A DNA stretch of 64,000 bases from Streptomyces sp. ISL-94 (GTDB lineage: Bacteria; Actinomycetota; Actinomycetes; Streptomycetales; Streptomycetaceae). A model generated the notes under the pieces. It was not told where the DNA came from. It was given only the letters and a program-made list of their open reading frames with translations, and did not search any database. Each line of letters begins with the position of its first letter. The stretch's first letter is position 1. Position numbers and translations under genes: made by a program. Shown one piece after another: positions 45,726 through 53,960 of the stretch. The stretch is taken from positions 1 to 64,000 of the forward strand of contig NZ_JAGGOZ010000016.1 in assembly GCF_018614075.1 (NCBI RefSeq). The letters are read 5' to 3'.

Positions 45726-47321
45726 ATGGCTCGTTTCAACCTGCGCGCGCTCACGTCCGAGCCCGCCCCGCCCACTTCGCCCGTCCGCTCGACCCGCCGC
45801 TCCCGCACCCGGGAAGGCGGACCGGGCCGCGAACGGGATGCCCGCTCCGAGCTGTTCCTGCTCGCGGTCGCCAACTTCGTGACCCAGCGGACCTTCTACG
45901 AGAGCGGCGAAGCCCGCGACGACCGCTTCGGCGCGCTCGTGCGCCGGCTCGCGGTCGAGGATCCCGCGTGGACCGCCGGCCTGCTCGGCTGGCTGCGCGG
46001 GGACGCGAACATGCGGACCGCCTCGCTCGTCGGCGCGGCCGAGTACGTCAAGGCGCGGCTCGACGCGGGCGCCGCCGACGGGCCGTCGAACCGCCAGGTC
46101 GTGGACTCCGTACTGCGGCGGGCGGACGAGCCCGGCGAGCTGCTGGCCTACTGGACGGCGACGTACGGCCGCAACGTGCCCAAGCCGGTCAAGCGCGGCA
46201 TCGCCGACGCCGTACGCCGCCTCTACTCCGCCACCTCGCTGCTGAAGTACGACACCGCCTCCGCGCGGCGGGGATACCGCTTCGGCGACGTCCTCAACCT
46301 CGTGCACGCCTCCCCCGACCCGGCCAAGCCCTGGCAGGGCGAGCTGTTCCGCTACGCCCTCGACCGCCGGCACAGCCCCGAGACCGCGCAGGTCCCGGAC
46401 GGCAACCGGACCCTGGCCGCCCACCGGTCGCTGATGGAGCTGCCGGTCTCCGAGCGTCGCGGGGTCGTCACCGCACCGGACGGCGCCGAGCGCCTCGCGG
46501 AGGCGGGCATGACGTGGGAGGCGCTGGCCGGGTGGCTGCAGGGGCCGATGGACGCGGCCGCCTGGGAGGCGGTCATCCCGTCCATGGGCGCGATGGCGCT
46601 GCTGCGCAACCTGCGCAACTTCGACCAGGCCGGGGTTTCGGACGAGGTGGCCTCGCGGGTCGCGGCGAAGATCTCCGACCCGGAGGTCGTGGCCCGGTCG
46701 CGGCAGTTCCCCTTCCGCTACCTGGCCGCCTACCAGCACGCGCCCTCGCTGCGCTGGGCGTACCCGCTGGAGGAGGCGCTCGGGCACTCGCTGGCCAACG
46801 TACCGGCGCTGCCGGGCCGGACGCTGGTCCTCGTCGACCGTTCCGGGTCGATGTGGTCCCCGCTGTCGGAGCGCTCGCAGCTCAACCGGGCCGACGCGGC
46901 GGCCGTCTTCGGGGCGGCGGTGGCCCTGCGCGCCGAGCACGGCGACCTGGTGCAGTTCGGCTCGGACAGCCGCGCCGTTCCCTACACCCGGGGCCAGTCC
47001 GTGCTGAAGGTGCTGGAGCGGTTCGGGAGCCTCGGCGGCACCTACACGGCCAAGGCCGTGCGGGAGCACTACCGGGGCCACGACCGGGTGCTGATCGTCA
47101 CCGACGAGCAGGCCGCCTCGTACGGTTACGGCGGAGACCCGACGGTGGAGGTTGCGGAGACGGTCCCGGTGTACACCTGGAACCTGGCCGGCTACCGGGT
47201 GGGCCACGCGCCGTCCGGTTCCGCGAACCGGCACGTCTTCGGCGGGCTCACCGATGCGGCCTTCCGCATGGTGTCCCTGATCGAGGGCGGCCGGAACGCC
47301 GACTGGCCGTGGGCGGTCTGA
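45726..47321 (+). CDS. rsr: Ro60 orthologue (TROVE domain, Rsr)
   Basis: This 531-residue protein is a bacterial Ro60: an alpha-helical HEAT-like TROVE ring (about residues 25-360) that binds Y RNA outside and single-stranded RNA ends in its central hole, then a von Willebrand A domain with an intact MIDAS, DRSGSMWS at residues 371-378. Family signs include RSELFLLAVANFVTQRTFYE, MRTASLVGAAEYVKARL and PVKRGIADAVRRLY. ATG 45726 follows GGGGGG. In Deinococcus, Ro60 and a Y RNA are known to tether polynucleotide phosphorylase for structured-RNA decay. The three RNAs immediately upstream are its probable partners. No rtcB or RNase gene adjoins it here. Confidence 0.95.
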   Translation: MARFNLRALTSEPAPPTSPVRSTRRSRTREGGPGRERDARSELFLLAVANFVTQRTFYESGEARDDRFGALVRRLAVEDPAWTAGLLGWLRGDANMRTASLVGAAEYVKARLDAGAADGPSNRQVVDSVLRRADEPGELLAYWTATYGRNVPKPVKRGIADAVRRLYSATSLLKYDTASARRGYRFGDVLNLVHASPDPAKPWQGELFRYALDRRHSPETAQVPDGNRTLAAHRSLMELPVSERRGVVTAPDGAERLAEAGMTWEALAGWLQGPMDAAAWEAVIPSMGAMALLRNLRNFDQAGVSDEVASRVAAKISDPEVVARSRQFPFRYLAAYQHAPSLRWAYPLEEALGHSLANVPALPGRTLVLVDRSGSMWSPLSERSQLNRADAAAVFGAAVALRAEHGDLVQFGSDSRAVPYTRGQSVLKVLERFGSLGGTYTAKAVREHYRGHDRVLIVTDEQAASYGYGGDPTVEVAETVPVYTWNLAGYRVGHAPSGSANRHVFGGLTDAAFRMVSLIEGGRNADWPWAV

Positions 47322-47328
47322 GCCCGGC

Positions 47329-48015
47329 TCAGACCTTCTCGTGCACCTGGGAGTTCGAGTACGGGCTGTCGTGGTCCGAATCGCTCCCCCGGTCGCCGAG
47401 CAGGAGACCGCCGATCACGAGCGCGATCATCAGGATGCTGATCACGATGCCGACCGTGCCCAGGATGATGCCGGCCAGTGCCATCGAACCGTTGTCGGCC
47501 TCGCCGCGCCGGGCTTTGCCGCGGCCCAGCACGCCGAAGATGACCGCCGGGACTCCGAACAGGAGGCCCAGGTAGCAGGTGATCACGCCGATGATGCCGA
47601 GGACGAGGGCGGTGATGGCGAAGCCGTTGCTCGGCAGGGGCCCGTACTGCGGGTACCCGGCGTATCCCGGATACCCCGGGTAGCCGGGCTGACCCGGATA
47701 TCCGGCCTGCCCGGGGTCTCCGGGATAGCCCGCGTCACCCGGGTACCCGTATCCCGGCATGGCCGGTGGCGTGGGCGGGCCGGGGTAACCGTAGGCGGCC
47801 GGCGCGGGCCCGGTGACCGGCGGCGCGTCCGCCACCGGGGACGCGAGCGGCGCGAACGGGGTCGGTGGGGCGTCGGCGGGTATCCCCGCGAGCGTCGGCT
47901 GGTCGTGCACGGACGGCGGACCCGACACCCCCGGCGCCCCCGGCTTGCCCAGATCGACCGCCGGCCGCTCCGGCGGCGCCCATGGGTCTCGCTGCTCGGA
48001 ACTGTTCTCGGTCAT
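47329..48015 (-). CDS. DUF4190 membrane protein with Pro/Gly/Tyr-rich N-terminus
   Basis: This 228-residue protein has a cytoplasmic N-terminal half of low complexity, rich in PGYPGYPG-type repeats (about residues 60-120), then the DUF4190 region with two hydrophobic helices (GFAITALVLGIIGVITCYLGLLFG and SMALAGIILGTVGIVISILMIALV, each broken here at natural helix ends). The pattern GVLGRGKARRGEADNG between the helices is characteristic. Function is unknown; such proteins are abundant in Streptomyces. It converges on the Ro60 gene, with only 7 bp between stops. Confidence 0.88.
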   Translation of the reverse strand: MTENSSEQRDPWAPPERPAVDLGKPGAPGVSGPPSVHDQPTLAGIPADAPPTPFAPLASPVADAPPVTGPAPAAYGYPGPPTPPAMPGYGYPGDAGYPGDPGQAGYPGQPGYPGYPGYAGYPQYGPLPSNGFAITALVLGIIGVITCYLGLLFGVPAVIFGVLGRGKARRGEADNGSMALAGIILGTVGIVISILMIALVIGGLLLGDRGSDSDHDSPYSNSQVHEKV

Positions 48016-48125
48016 ACGGCACCCCCCTCTCGTACAGCCATGCTAAGCGCTGCCACCGACAGTCACCGGCCTGCCTACGATGAAGCCCGACCTGCCCGTA
48101 CGCGCGTCCTCCCGGAGGCAACCCC

Positions 48126-49151
48126 ATGACCGACCTGCACCCCTTCATCGCGGGGCTGCCCAAGGCGGAACTCCACGTCCACCACGTCGGCTCGGCATCG
48201 CCGCGCATCGTCGCCGAGCTCGCCGCCCGGCACCCCGACTCGAAGGTCCCCACCGACCCCGAGGCGCTCGCCGACTACTTCACCTTCACCGACTTCGCGC
48301 ACTTCATCGAGGTCTACCTGTCGGTCGTCGACCTGGTCCGCACCCCCGACGACGTACGCACCCTGACCTTCGAGGTCGCCCGCGACATGGCCCGGCAGAA
48401 CATCCGCTACGCCGAGCTGACCATCACCCCGTACTCCTCCACCCGCCGCGGCATCGAGGAGAAGGCCTTCATGGCGGCCATCGAGGACGCCCGCAGGGAC
48501 GCCGAGGCCGAACTGGGCGTCATCCTGCGCTGGTGCTTCGACATCCCCGGCGAGGCCGGCCTGGAGGCCGCGGCCGAGACCGCCCGCCTCGCCGTCGACC
48601 TGCGCCCCGAGGGCCTGGTCTCCTTCGGCCTCGGCGGCCCCGAGGGCGGCGTGCCGCGCCCGCAGTTCAAGCCGTACTTCGACCGGGCCCGGGCCGCCGG
48701 CCTGCACAGCGTGCCGCACGCCGGCGAGACCACCGGCCCGGAGACGGTCTGGGACGCCATCCGCGAGCTCGGCGCCGAGCGCATCGGCCACGGCACCAGC
48801 GCCACCCAGGACCCGGAGCTCCTCGCGTACCTGGCGGAGCACCGCATCGCGCTGGAGGTCTGCCCGACGTCCAACATCGCGACCCGGGCCGTCACCGACC
48901 TGGACCTGCACCCCGTCAAGGAGATGGTGGCCGCGGGCGTGCTCGTCACCATCAACAGCGACGACCCGCCGATGTTCGGCTCCGACCTCAACAACGAGTA
49001 CGCGGTGGCCGCCCGCCTCCTGGACCTCGACGAGCGCGGCTTGGCGCAGCTCGCGAAGAACGCGGTCGAGGCCTCCTTCCTGGATCCGGCCGGCAAGGCG
49101 AAGCTCACCGCGGAGATCGACGGGTACACCGCAGAATGGCTCGCGCGCTGA
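48126..49151 (+). CDS. Adenosine deaminase family enzyme, probably aminodeoxyfutalosine deaminase
   Basis: This 341-residue metal-dependent deaminase has the N-terminal zinc motif ELHVHHVGS (His17, His19), where classical adenosine deaminases read HxHLDG. HAGE and NSDDP supply the other active-site residues. From memory, a Streptomyces avermitilis enzyme of this group was shown to deaminate 6-aminodeoxyfutalosine in the alternative menaquinone pathway; the altered HVHH motif and Streptomyces origin make that the most likely role, adenosine deamination being the alternative. GGAGG lies before the ATG. It is transcribed toward the phosphodiesterase gene. Confidence 0.85.
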   Translation: MTDLHPFIAGLPKAELHVHHVGSASPRIVAELAARHPDSKVPTDPEALADYFTFTDFAHFIEVYLSVVDLVRTPDDVRTLTFEVARDMARQNIRYAELTITPYSSTRRGIEEKAFMAAIEDARRDAEAELGVILRWCFDIPGEAGLEAAAETARLAVDLRPEGLVSFGLGGPEGGVPRPQFKPYFDRARAAGLHSVPHAGETTGPETVWDAIRELGAERIGHGTSATQDPELLAYLAEHRIALEVCPTSNIATRAVTDLDLHPVKEMVAAGVLVTINSDDPPMFGSDLNNEYAVAARLLDLDERGLAQLAKNAVEASFLDPAGKAKLTAEIDGYTAEWLAR

Positions 49152-49187
49152 CGTCCCCTTGATCCGGCCGGCCCCGAGAATGGGGCC

Positions 49188-49877
49188 ATGCGAACCCTGA
49201 CTGCCGTCGGCCACCGCGGCGATCCCTACCGTGTCCGTGAGAACACCCTCTTCTCGATCCGCTCCGCCTTCGCACGCGGGGCGGACGCAGTGGAGATCGA
49301 CGTACGGCTGACCCGTGACGGGGTGCCGGTCCTCCTCCACGACGAGACGCTCGAGCGGCTGTGGGGCCATGACGTGCGGCTCGACGCCGTCACGGCCCCA
49401 CAGCTCGAGGAGTTGACGGAGGGCGGGATTCCGACGCTGCGCGACGCCCTGATGGCGGCCGGGGCGGGCCGGGTGATGATCGACCTGCCCGGTGCGAGCG
49501 CCGAGTCGGTACGGACGGTCGTGGACCAGGTCCGCGAGTGCGGGGCGCGCGAGCGCGCGTACTACTGCGCGGGCCCGAACACCATGCTGGCGGTCCGCGC
49601 CGCCGATCCGGGCGCGGAGATCGCGCTGACCTGGACCACGCTGTCGCCGCCCCGCCGGGTGCTGATCGACGCGGTGGCCCCGCGCTGGCTCAACTACCGC
49701 TTCGGGCTGGTGAGCCGGGAACTGACGGACGCCCTGCACCGGGACGGGCTGCTGGTGTCGGCGTGGACGGCGGACACGAAGCGGACGATGCGGGGGCTCC
49801 TCAAGGCCGGGGTCGACTCGATCACCACGAACCGGGTGGACGCGCTGGCCGCCGTACGGGCCGAGCTCGGCCGGTGA
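49188..49877 (+). CDS. Glycerophosphodiester phosphodiesterase family protein
   Basis: This 229-residue TIM-barrel enzyme hydrolyses glycerophosphodiesters. The catalytic segments are present: GHRGDPYRVRENTLFS at residues 6-21 and EIDVRLTRDGVPVLLHDETLERL near residue 40, with the metal ligands Glu and Asp and the second catalytic His. No signal peptide is present, so it is cytoplasmic. It is 36 bp downstream of the deaminase gene and overlaps the histidine kinase start (GTGA), forming a run with the two-component system. Confidence 0.9.
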   Translation: MRTLTAVGHRGDPYRVRENTLFSIRSAFARGADAVEIDVRLTRDGVPVLLHDETLERLWGHDVRLDAVTAPQLEELTEGGIPTLRDALMAAGAGRVMIDLPGASAESVRTVVDQVRECGARERAYYCAGPNTMLAVRAADPGAEIALTWTTLSPPRRVLIDAVAPRWLNYRFGLVSRELTDALHRDGLLVSAWTADTKRTMRGLLKAGVDSITTNRVDALAAVRAELGR

Positions 49878-51040
49878 TACGCGCCTTACGGGAGGCGGTC
49901 CTCGGAGCCGATCCGCGGTGGCAGGACCTGGGGCTGACGGTGCTCGTGCAGCTGGCCGTCACGATGCCGTTCGTCGTGCCCCGGTCGCCCGGACTCCCGC
50001 CCGTGACCTGGGCCTCGTACGCAATGACCACGCTCGCCGTGCTGCCCCTGGTCTGGCGGCGACGGGCACCGGTCGGTGTCCTGGCGGCGATCCTGGTCGT
50101 CGGAGGTGTCTACAAGGTCGCTCTCGACGGGCCGGGCCAGCCGCTGCCGTACGCGGGCCTCATCGCCTTCTACACCGTCGCCCTGCAGTGCACGCCGCGG
50201 GTCCGCGCGGCCGTGGGACTGGCCTCCGTGGCGGGGGTCGCGCTGTCGGTGGGCTGGGAGACGGGGACGGCGCGGGAGCTGCTGTTCACCCTCTTCGTCT
50301 CGGCGGCGGCCTACGCCCTGGGACGGCTCCAGCACACCCGGCAGGCCTATACCGAGGCCGTCGAGGCCCGCGCCGCCGAACTGGAGCGGGCCAACCGGAT
50401 CGAGGCGGAGCAGGCTGCCGCACGCGAACGGGCGAGGATCGCACGGGAGATGCACGACATCCTCTCGCACGCGGTCAGCATCATGATCGTGCAGGCGGAG
50501 GCCGGGCCGGTGGCCGTGCGCAGGGCCCCGGAACGGGCCGAGGCGGCCTTCGAGGCGATCGCGGAGACGGGGCGCGACGCGATGGCGCAGCTGCGCGCGA
50601 TGCTGGGTGTGCTGCGCACCGATGAGGCCGCCCCCAGGAGCCCGCAGCCGCGGATCGCCGGGCTGCCGGAGCTGGTGGACCGGGTACGGGCCAGCGGTCT
50701 GCGGGTGTCGTACGCGCGGACGGGCGCGGTGCGCGAGCTGCCGGCCGCGCTGGAGGCGACGGTGCACCGGGTGGTACAGGAGGCGCTGACCAATGTGGTG
50801 AAGCACGCCGGGGCTTCGGCGGTGGATGTGACGCTCGCGTACGGGCCGGAGGCGCTCACGGTGGCGGTGACGGACGACGGCCGGGGGCCCGGCGCCGCCT
50901 CGGGCGGGCACGGGCTGATCGGCATCCGCGAGCGGGCGGCGGCGCACGGCGGAACCGCCGAGTCCGGCCCGGGGCCGGACGGCGTCGGGTACTCGGTCCG
51001 GGTGGTGCTTGTAACCTCGCCGCTGGAGGTGGGGAATTGA
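49874..51040 (+). CDS. Two-component sensor histidine kinase (NarL-partner type)
   Basis: This 388-residue kinase has four to five N-terminal membrane helices (about residues 15-150) with little extracellular sequence, a coiled-coil, a HisKA_3 dimerisation domain with phospho-accepting His194 in REMHDILSHAVS, and a HATPase domain ending DDGRGPGAASGGHGLIGIRERA. The signal is unknown but probably membrane-related. The GTG at 49874 overlaps the phosphodiesterase stop; its own stop overlaps the response-regulator start (TTGA), so the three are coupled. Confidence 0.92.
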   Translation: MIRALREAVLGADPRWQDLGLTVLVQLAVTMPFVVPRSPGLPPVTWASYAMTTLAVLPLVWRRRAPVGVLAAILVVGGVYKVALDGPGQPLPYAGLIAFYTVALQCTPRVRAAVGLASVAGVALSVGWETGTARELLFTLFVSAAAYALGRLQHTRQAYTEAVEARAAELERANRIEAEQAAARERARIAREMHDILSHAVSIMIVQAEAGPVAVRRAPERAEAAFEAIAETGRDAMAQLRAMLGVLRTDEAAPRSPQPRIAGLPELVDRVRASGLRVSYARTGAVRELPAALEATVHRVVQEALTNVVKHAGASAVDVTLAYGPEALTVAVTDDGRGPGAASGGHGLIGIRERAAAHGGTAESGPGPDGVGYSVRVVLVTSPLEVGN

Positions 51041-51711
51041 CGATCCGTGTGGTGGTGGCCGACGATCAGGAGCTGGTGCGCAGCGGGTTCGCGATGATCC
51101 TCGACGTCCAGGAGGACATCGAGGTCGTGGCGGAGGTCGGTGACGGCGCGGCGGCGGTGGAGGCGGTGGCCCGGCTCGCACCGGACGTGGCGCTGCTGGA
51201 CATCCGGATGCCGGTGCTGGACGGAATCGAGGCGTGCCGGAGGATCTCCGCCGGGAGCGGGTGCCGCACGGTGATGCTCACGACCTTCGACTCGGACGAG
51301 TACGTCTACGAGGCGTTGCACGCGGGGGCGAGCGGGTTCCTGCTCAAGGACGTGCGGCGGGACGATCTGGTGCACGCGGTACGGGTGGTGGCGGCGGGCG
51401 AGTCCCTGCTGGCGCCTTCGGTGGCTCGGCGGCTGATCGAGGAGTACACGGCGGTGACGGGGGCGGCGCGGGCTGCGCTCCCGGCGGACCGGCTGGAGGT
51501 GCTGACGGCGCGGGAGCGGGAGACGCTGCTGCATCTGGGGCGGGGACTGTCGAACGCGGAGATCGCGGCGGCGCTGGTGGTGAGCGAGCACACGGTCAAG
51601 TCGCACGTGGGGAACGTGCTGGCGAAGCTGGGGCTGCGGGACCGGATCCAGGCGGTGATCTGCGCGTACGAGACGGGCCTGATCGCGGCGGGTACTCCCT
51701 CTGGGGAGTGA
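51037..51711 (+). CDS. NarL/FixJ-family response regulator
   Basis: This 224-residue regulator has a receiver domain with Asp55 (LLDIRMPVLDG) as phosphorylation site and a LuxR-type helix-turn-helix (LTARERETLLHLGRGLSNAE, HTVKSHVGNVLAKLGL). It starts at a TTG (51037) behind GGAGGTGGGG, overlapping the kinase stop. It is the cognate partner of the preceding kinase; targets are unknown, though the adjacent secreted serine hydrolase is a candidate. Confidence 0.93.
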   Translation: MTIRVVVADDQELVRSGFAMILDVQEDIEVVAEVGDGAAAVEAVARLAPDVALLDIRMPVLDGIEACRRISAGSGCRTVMLTTFDSDEYVYEALHAGASGFLLKDVRRDDLVHAVRVVAAGESLLAPSVARRLIEEYTAVTGAARAALPADRLEVLTARERETLLHLGRGLSNAEIAAALVVSEHTVKSHVGNVLAKLGLRDRIQAVICAYETGLIAAGTPSGE

Positions 51712-51859
51712 GGGAACGGCGTGTCGCCTCCCTCTCGCCGGTGAGTTGTCGTACCGGTGAAGACCCCTCTCGGGGGTGATCCGCAACTACCCCTCTGACC
51801 AGCAGCATTGAGTCATCGGGGCCGCAGTGGCCACGGTGAACTCACAGGGGGATTCCACC

Positions 51860-53053
51860 ATGAAGGCTCGCACGCGCACGCTGATCGCCGCCGCCCTGGT
51901 TCTGGGCGTCGCGTCCGGACCCGTCGTCGCCCACGCCGCTCCGGTTCCCGCCCCGGCGGGGGTCGGGGTCGCCGCGCCCCTCGTCTCGACCCCGCCGAAC
52001 GCCGCGGCACTGGAGCGGGCGGTCGCCGGCCTCGGAGCGGAGAACAAGGACGCGACGGCCGCGCTGGTCCGCGTCGGGGGTACGAGCGGCAGCTGGCGGG
52101 GCAGTGCCGGTGTCGCGGACATCGGCACCGGGCGGGAGGCCGTCGAGCAGGGGCGGTTCCGGGCCGGGTCGGTGACCAAGACCTTCACCGCGGCTGTGGT
52201 GCTCCAGCTGGTGGCCGAGGGCCGGGTGGATCTGGACAGGCCGGTCCGGTGGTACCTGCCCGGGACCGTCCCCGACGCCTACGGCTCGGTCACCGTGCGG
52301 CAGCTGCTCGACTACACCAGCGGCATACCGGCGGCGGACGGCCCGGGCGACTCGTTCGAGGCGCAGTGGGAGCACCGCTTCGATGTGACCGACCCGCATG
52401 ACCAGCTGGCCAACGCCTTCGCGAAGAAACCGGAGTTCGCCCCGGGCGCGGCCCAGCACTACCTGAACATCGGCTACACGGTGCTGGGCGTGCTCATCGA
52501 GAAGGTGACGGGCACTTCGTACGAGGAGGCAGTCGCCCGGCGCATCCTGAAGCCGCTGGGCCTGCACCAGACCTCCTTCCCGGCCCGGACGCAGACGAAG
52601 ATCCACGGTCCGCACAACCGGGGCTACCAGGCGATGGCGAAGGCGGACGGCTCCAGGGAGCTGCGGGATGTGACCGAGTGGAACTCCTCGGACCGGTGGG
52701 CGGCGGGGGACATCATCTCGACCACGGCCGATCTGGAGCGGTTCACCAGGGCCCTGTTCGGCGGGCGGATCGTGCCGAAGGCCCAGCTGGAGGAGATGTT
52801 CACGGTCCCCGCGGTGAAGAACTTCACCAACGGGAAGGACGCGACCCTGACTGCGGGGCTGTCCAGGATCGTGCTGCCGGACGGCACGGTGGCGTGGGGC
52901 AAGACGGGCGGCCGGTACGGCTACAACACCGCGATAGGCGCGACCCGCGACCTGTCCCGCACCCTGGTGTACTCGGTCAACTCCACCGACGCGAAGGGCG
53001 AGGACATGAACCCGGTCGCCCTCGGCATCGTGGTGGCGGCCTTCGCGCGGTAG
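51860..53053 (+). CDS. Secreted serine hydrolase, beta-lactamase/DD-peptidase family
   Basis: This 397-residue exported protein has an N-terminal signal peptide (MKARTRTLIAAALVLG ... AHA) and a class C/DD-carboxypeptidase domain. The active-site Ser104-x-x-Lys107 is in GSVTKTF, the second motif is YLN, and the third is KTG in AWGKTGGRYGY. It may act on peptidoglycan D-Ala peptides or small amides; no lactam-specific sign is seen. ATG 51860 behind AGGGGG is preferred over the upstream ATG because it starts the signal peptide. It follows the two-component genes by 148 bp and may be under their control. Confidence 0.9.
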   Translation: MKARTRTLIAAALVLGVASGPVVAHAAPVPAPAGVGVAAPLVSTPPNAAALERAVAGLGAENKDATAALVRVGGTSGSWRGSAGVADIGTGREAVEQGRFRAGSVTKTFTAAVVLQLVAEGRVDLDRPVRWYLPGTVPDAYGSVTVRQLLDYTSGIPAADGPGDSFEAQWEHRFDVTDPHDQLANAFAKKPEFAPGAAQHYLNIGYTVLGVLIEKVTGTSYEEAVARRILKPLGLHQTSFPARTQTKIHGPHNRGYQAMAKADGSRELRDVTEWNSSDRWAAGDIISTTADLERFTRALFGGRIVPKAQLEEMFTVPAVKNFTNGKDATLTAGLSRIVLPDGTVAWGKTGGRYGYNTAIGATRDLSRTLVYSVNSTDAKGEDMNPVALGIVVAAFAR

Positions 53054-53058
53054 CCCAC

Positions 53059-53523
53059 CTACGCCGGCATCGCCTCAAGGCGCTTGATCATGCGGCGGAG
53101 CACCAGCAGCGGGATCACCCCGAAGGCACCGAACGACATGTCGATGACGCTCCACCCGAAGGGGATCCCGCGGATCGGGCCGCAGATGAGGGCCAGCGGG
53201 ATGATGCCGGCGCAGGCGATCATGCCGGCTTCGACGATCCAGATGTTGCGGACCGGGTCGCGGTGGACGCCGTAGAAGAAGACGGCGATGACGAGGTGGG
53301 CGAAGGCGAGCCAGTCGGTGCCGTAGAGGAGGAAGGGGTACTCGGCATCGGCCCGCTCCAGCCCGTCGCCCACCCGCCGGAGCCACTCGTTGTCCACCAG
53401 TGCGTTGGCCCAGTGGAGCTCACCGACCAGGGGGAAGGCCGTGAGACCGCTGATCACCAGGCAGACGAGGAACAGGATCAACCAGGCACGGATCCGCCGC
53501 TGAAGGGCGCTTCTCTCGCTCAT
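53059..53523 (-). CDS. Small four-helix membrane protein, 154 residues
   Basis: Function unknown. Four hydrophobic segments are visible: residues 12-32, 70-90, 100-120 and 125-142, with short charged loops (YGVHRDPVRNIWIVEAG). Relatives are common in actinobacteria, but I know no role. The ATG at 53521-53523 is preceded within 60 bp by two identical 12-bp palindromes, so expression is probably tightly regulated. The frame is open upstream through a PotD remnant, but that part is unrelated. It converges on the serine hydrolase gene. Confidence 0.8.
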   Translation of the reverse strand: MSERSALQRRIRAWLILFLVCLVISGLTAFPLVGELHWANALVDNEWLRRVGDGLERADAEYPFLLYGTDWLAFAHLVIAVFFYGVHRDPVRNIWIVEAGMIACAGIIPLALICGPIRGIPFGWSVIDMSFGAFGVIPLLVLRRMIKRLEAMPA

Positions 53524-53544
53524 GGAAGGAAGCGTACACAGAAA

Positions 53545-53580
53545 TTGAACATGTTCAGCCAAATTGCTGAACATGTTCAA
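53545..53580. promoter_or_regulatory. Double palindromic operator
   Basis: TGAACATGTTCA, itself a perfect 12-bp palindrome, occurs at 53546-53557 and 53568-53579. The two lie within a larger inverted repeat (14-bp arms 53545-53558 and 53567-53580). Centre spacing is 22 bp, two helical turns, so two dimers would bind the same face 22 bp upstream of the membrane-protein start. No regulator gene adjoins it. Confidence 0.75.
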
Positions 53581-53601
53581 GTCGCCCCCGGTCCCTGATC
53601 G

Positions 53602-53787
53602 GAGTCCGACGATCGCGTTCCACCGCCTGGCGAGGGACCGCCGCTCGGTGGTGGAGATGTCCCGGGCCACGACGAGCCGACGGCGCGTCGCGTCGTCGGG
53701 GAAGACCACCGGGTTCTCGGCGAGTTCGGCGGTCTCCCTGTCGTCGGAGCCGGCCAGGACCTCGCGGGCGGCCGGGACCGGGCATAC
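53602..53787 (-). pseudogene. C-terminal remnant of a polyamine-binding protein (PotD type)
   Basis: Sixty-two codons on the minus strand encode the end of a PotD-like protein: VCPVPAAREVLAGSDDRE, then AENPVVFPDDATRRRL and RRWNAIVGL. The equivalent end of the intact PotD at 41.2 kb reads VCPVEGVKDEL ... DNPLIVPDKAM, so the relation is clear. The rest of the gene is gone; a twin-arginine-like LDFSRRDALAA in another frame near 53840 may be a scrap of the original N-terminus. It lies just downstream of the second aldehyde dehydrogenase gene, where a transporter operon has probably been lost. Confidence 0.8.
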
Positions 53788-53878
53788 GGGGGCAGGCCCG
53801 CGGCGCCGAGGCAGCCAGCGCGTCGCGGCGGGAGAAGTCGAGCCGAGGCATGGCCAAAGCCTCAACAAGCGCGAAAGA

Positions 53879-53909
53879 GCGGGCAATAGACATGGTGTCT
53901 ACTGCCCGC
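53879..53909. terminator. Terminator of the second aldehyde dehydrogenase gene
   Basis: Arms of 14 bp at 53879-53892 and 53896-53909 pair with a single mismatch around a 3-base loop. It lies 51 bp beyond the dehydrogenase stop on the minus strand and upstream of the PotD remnant. Confidence 0.85.
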
Positions 53910-53960
53910 CCCTTCAGCGCTGTGCTGTGATCAATGCGCGGATGCCGCAGATGCGACCGA

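Noticed and set aside
45447-47321. Longer Ro60 protein starting within the RNA array
   Set aside because: The frame is open upstream, but that sequence encodes the structured RNAs; ATG 45726 has a ribosome-binding site and the conserved N-terminus.
53059-53886. 275-residue fusion of a PotD end with the small membrane protein
   Set aside because: The frame is open by chance across the operator and the remnant. The ATG at 53521-53523 lies after the palindromes and starts the membrane protein.
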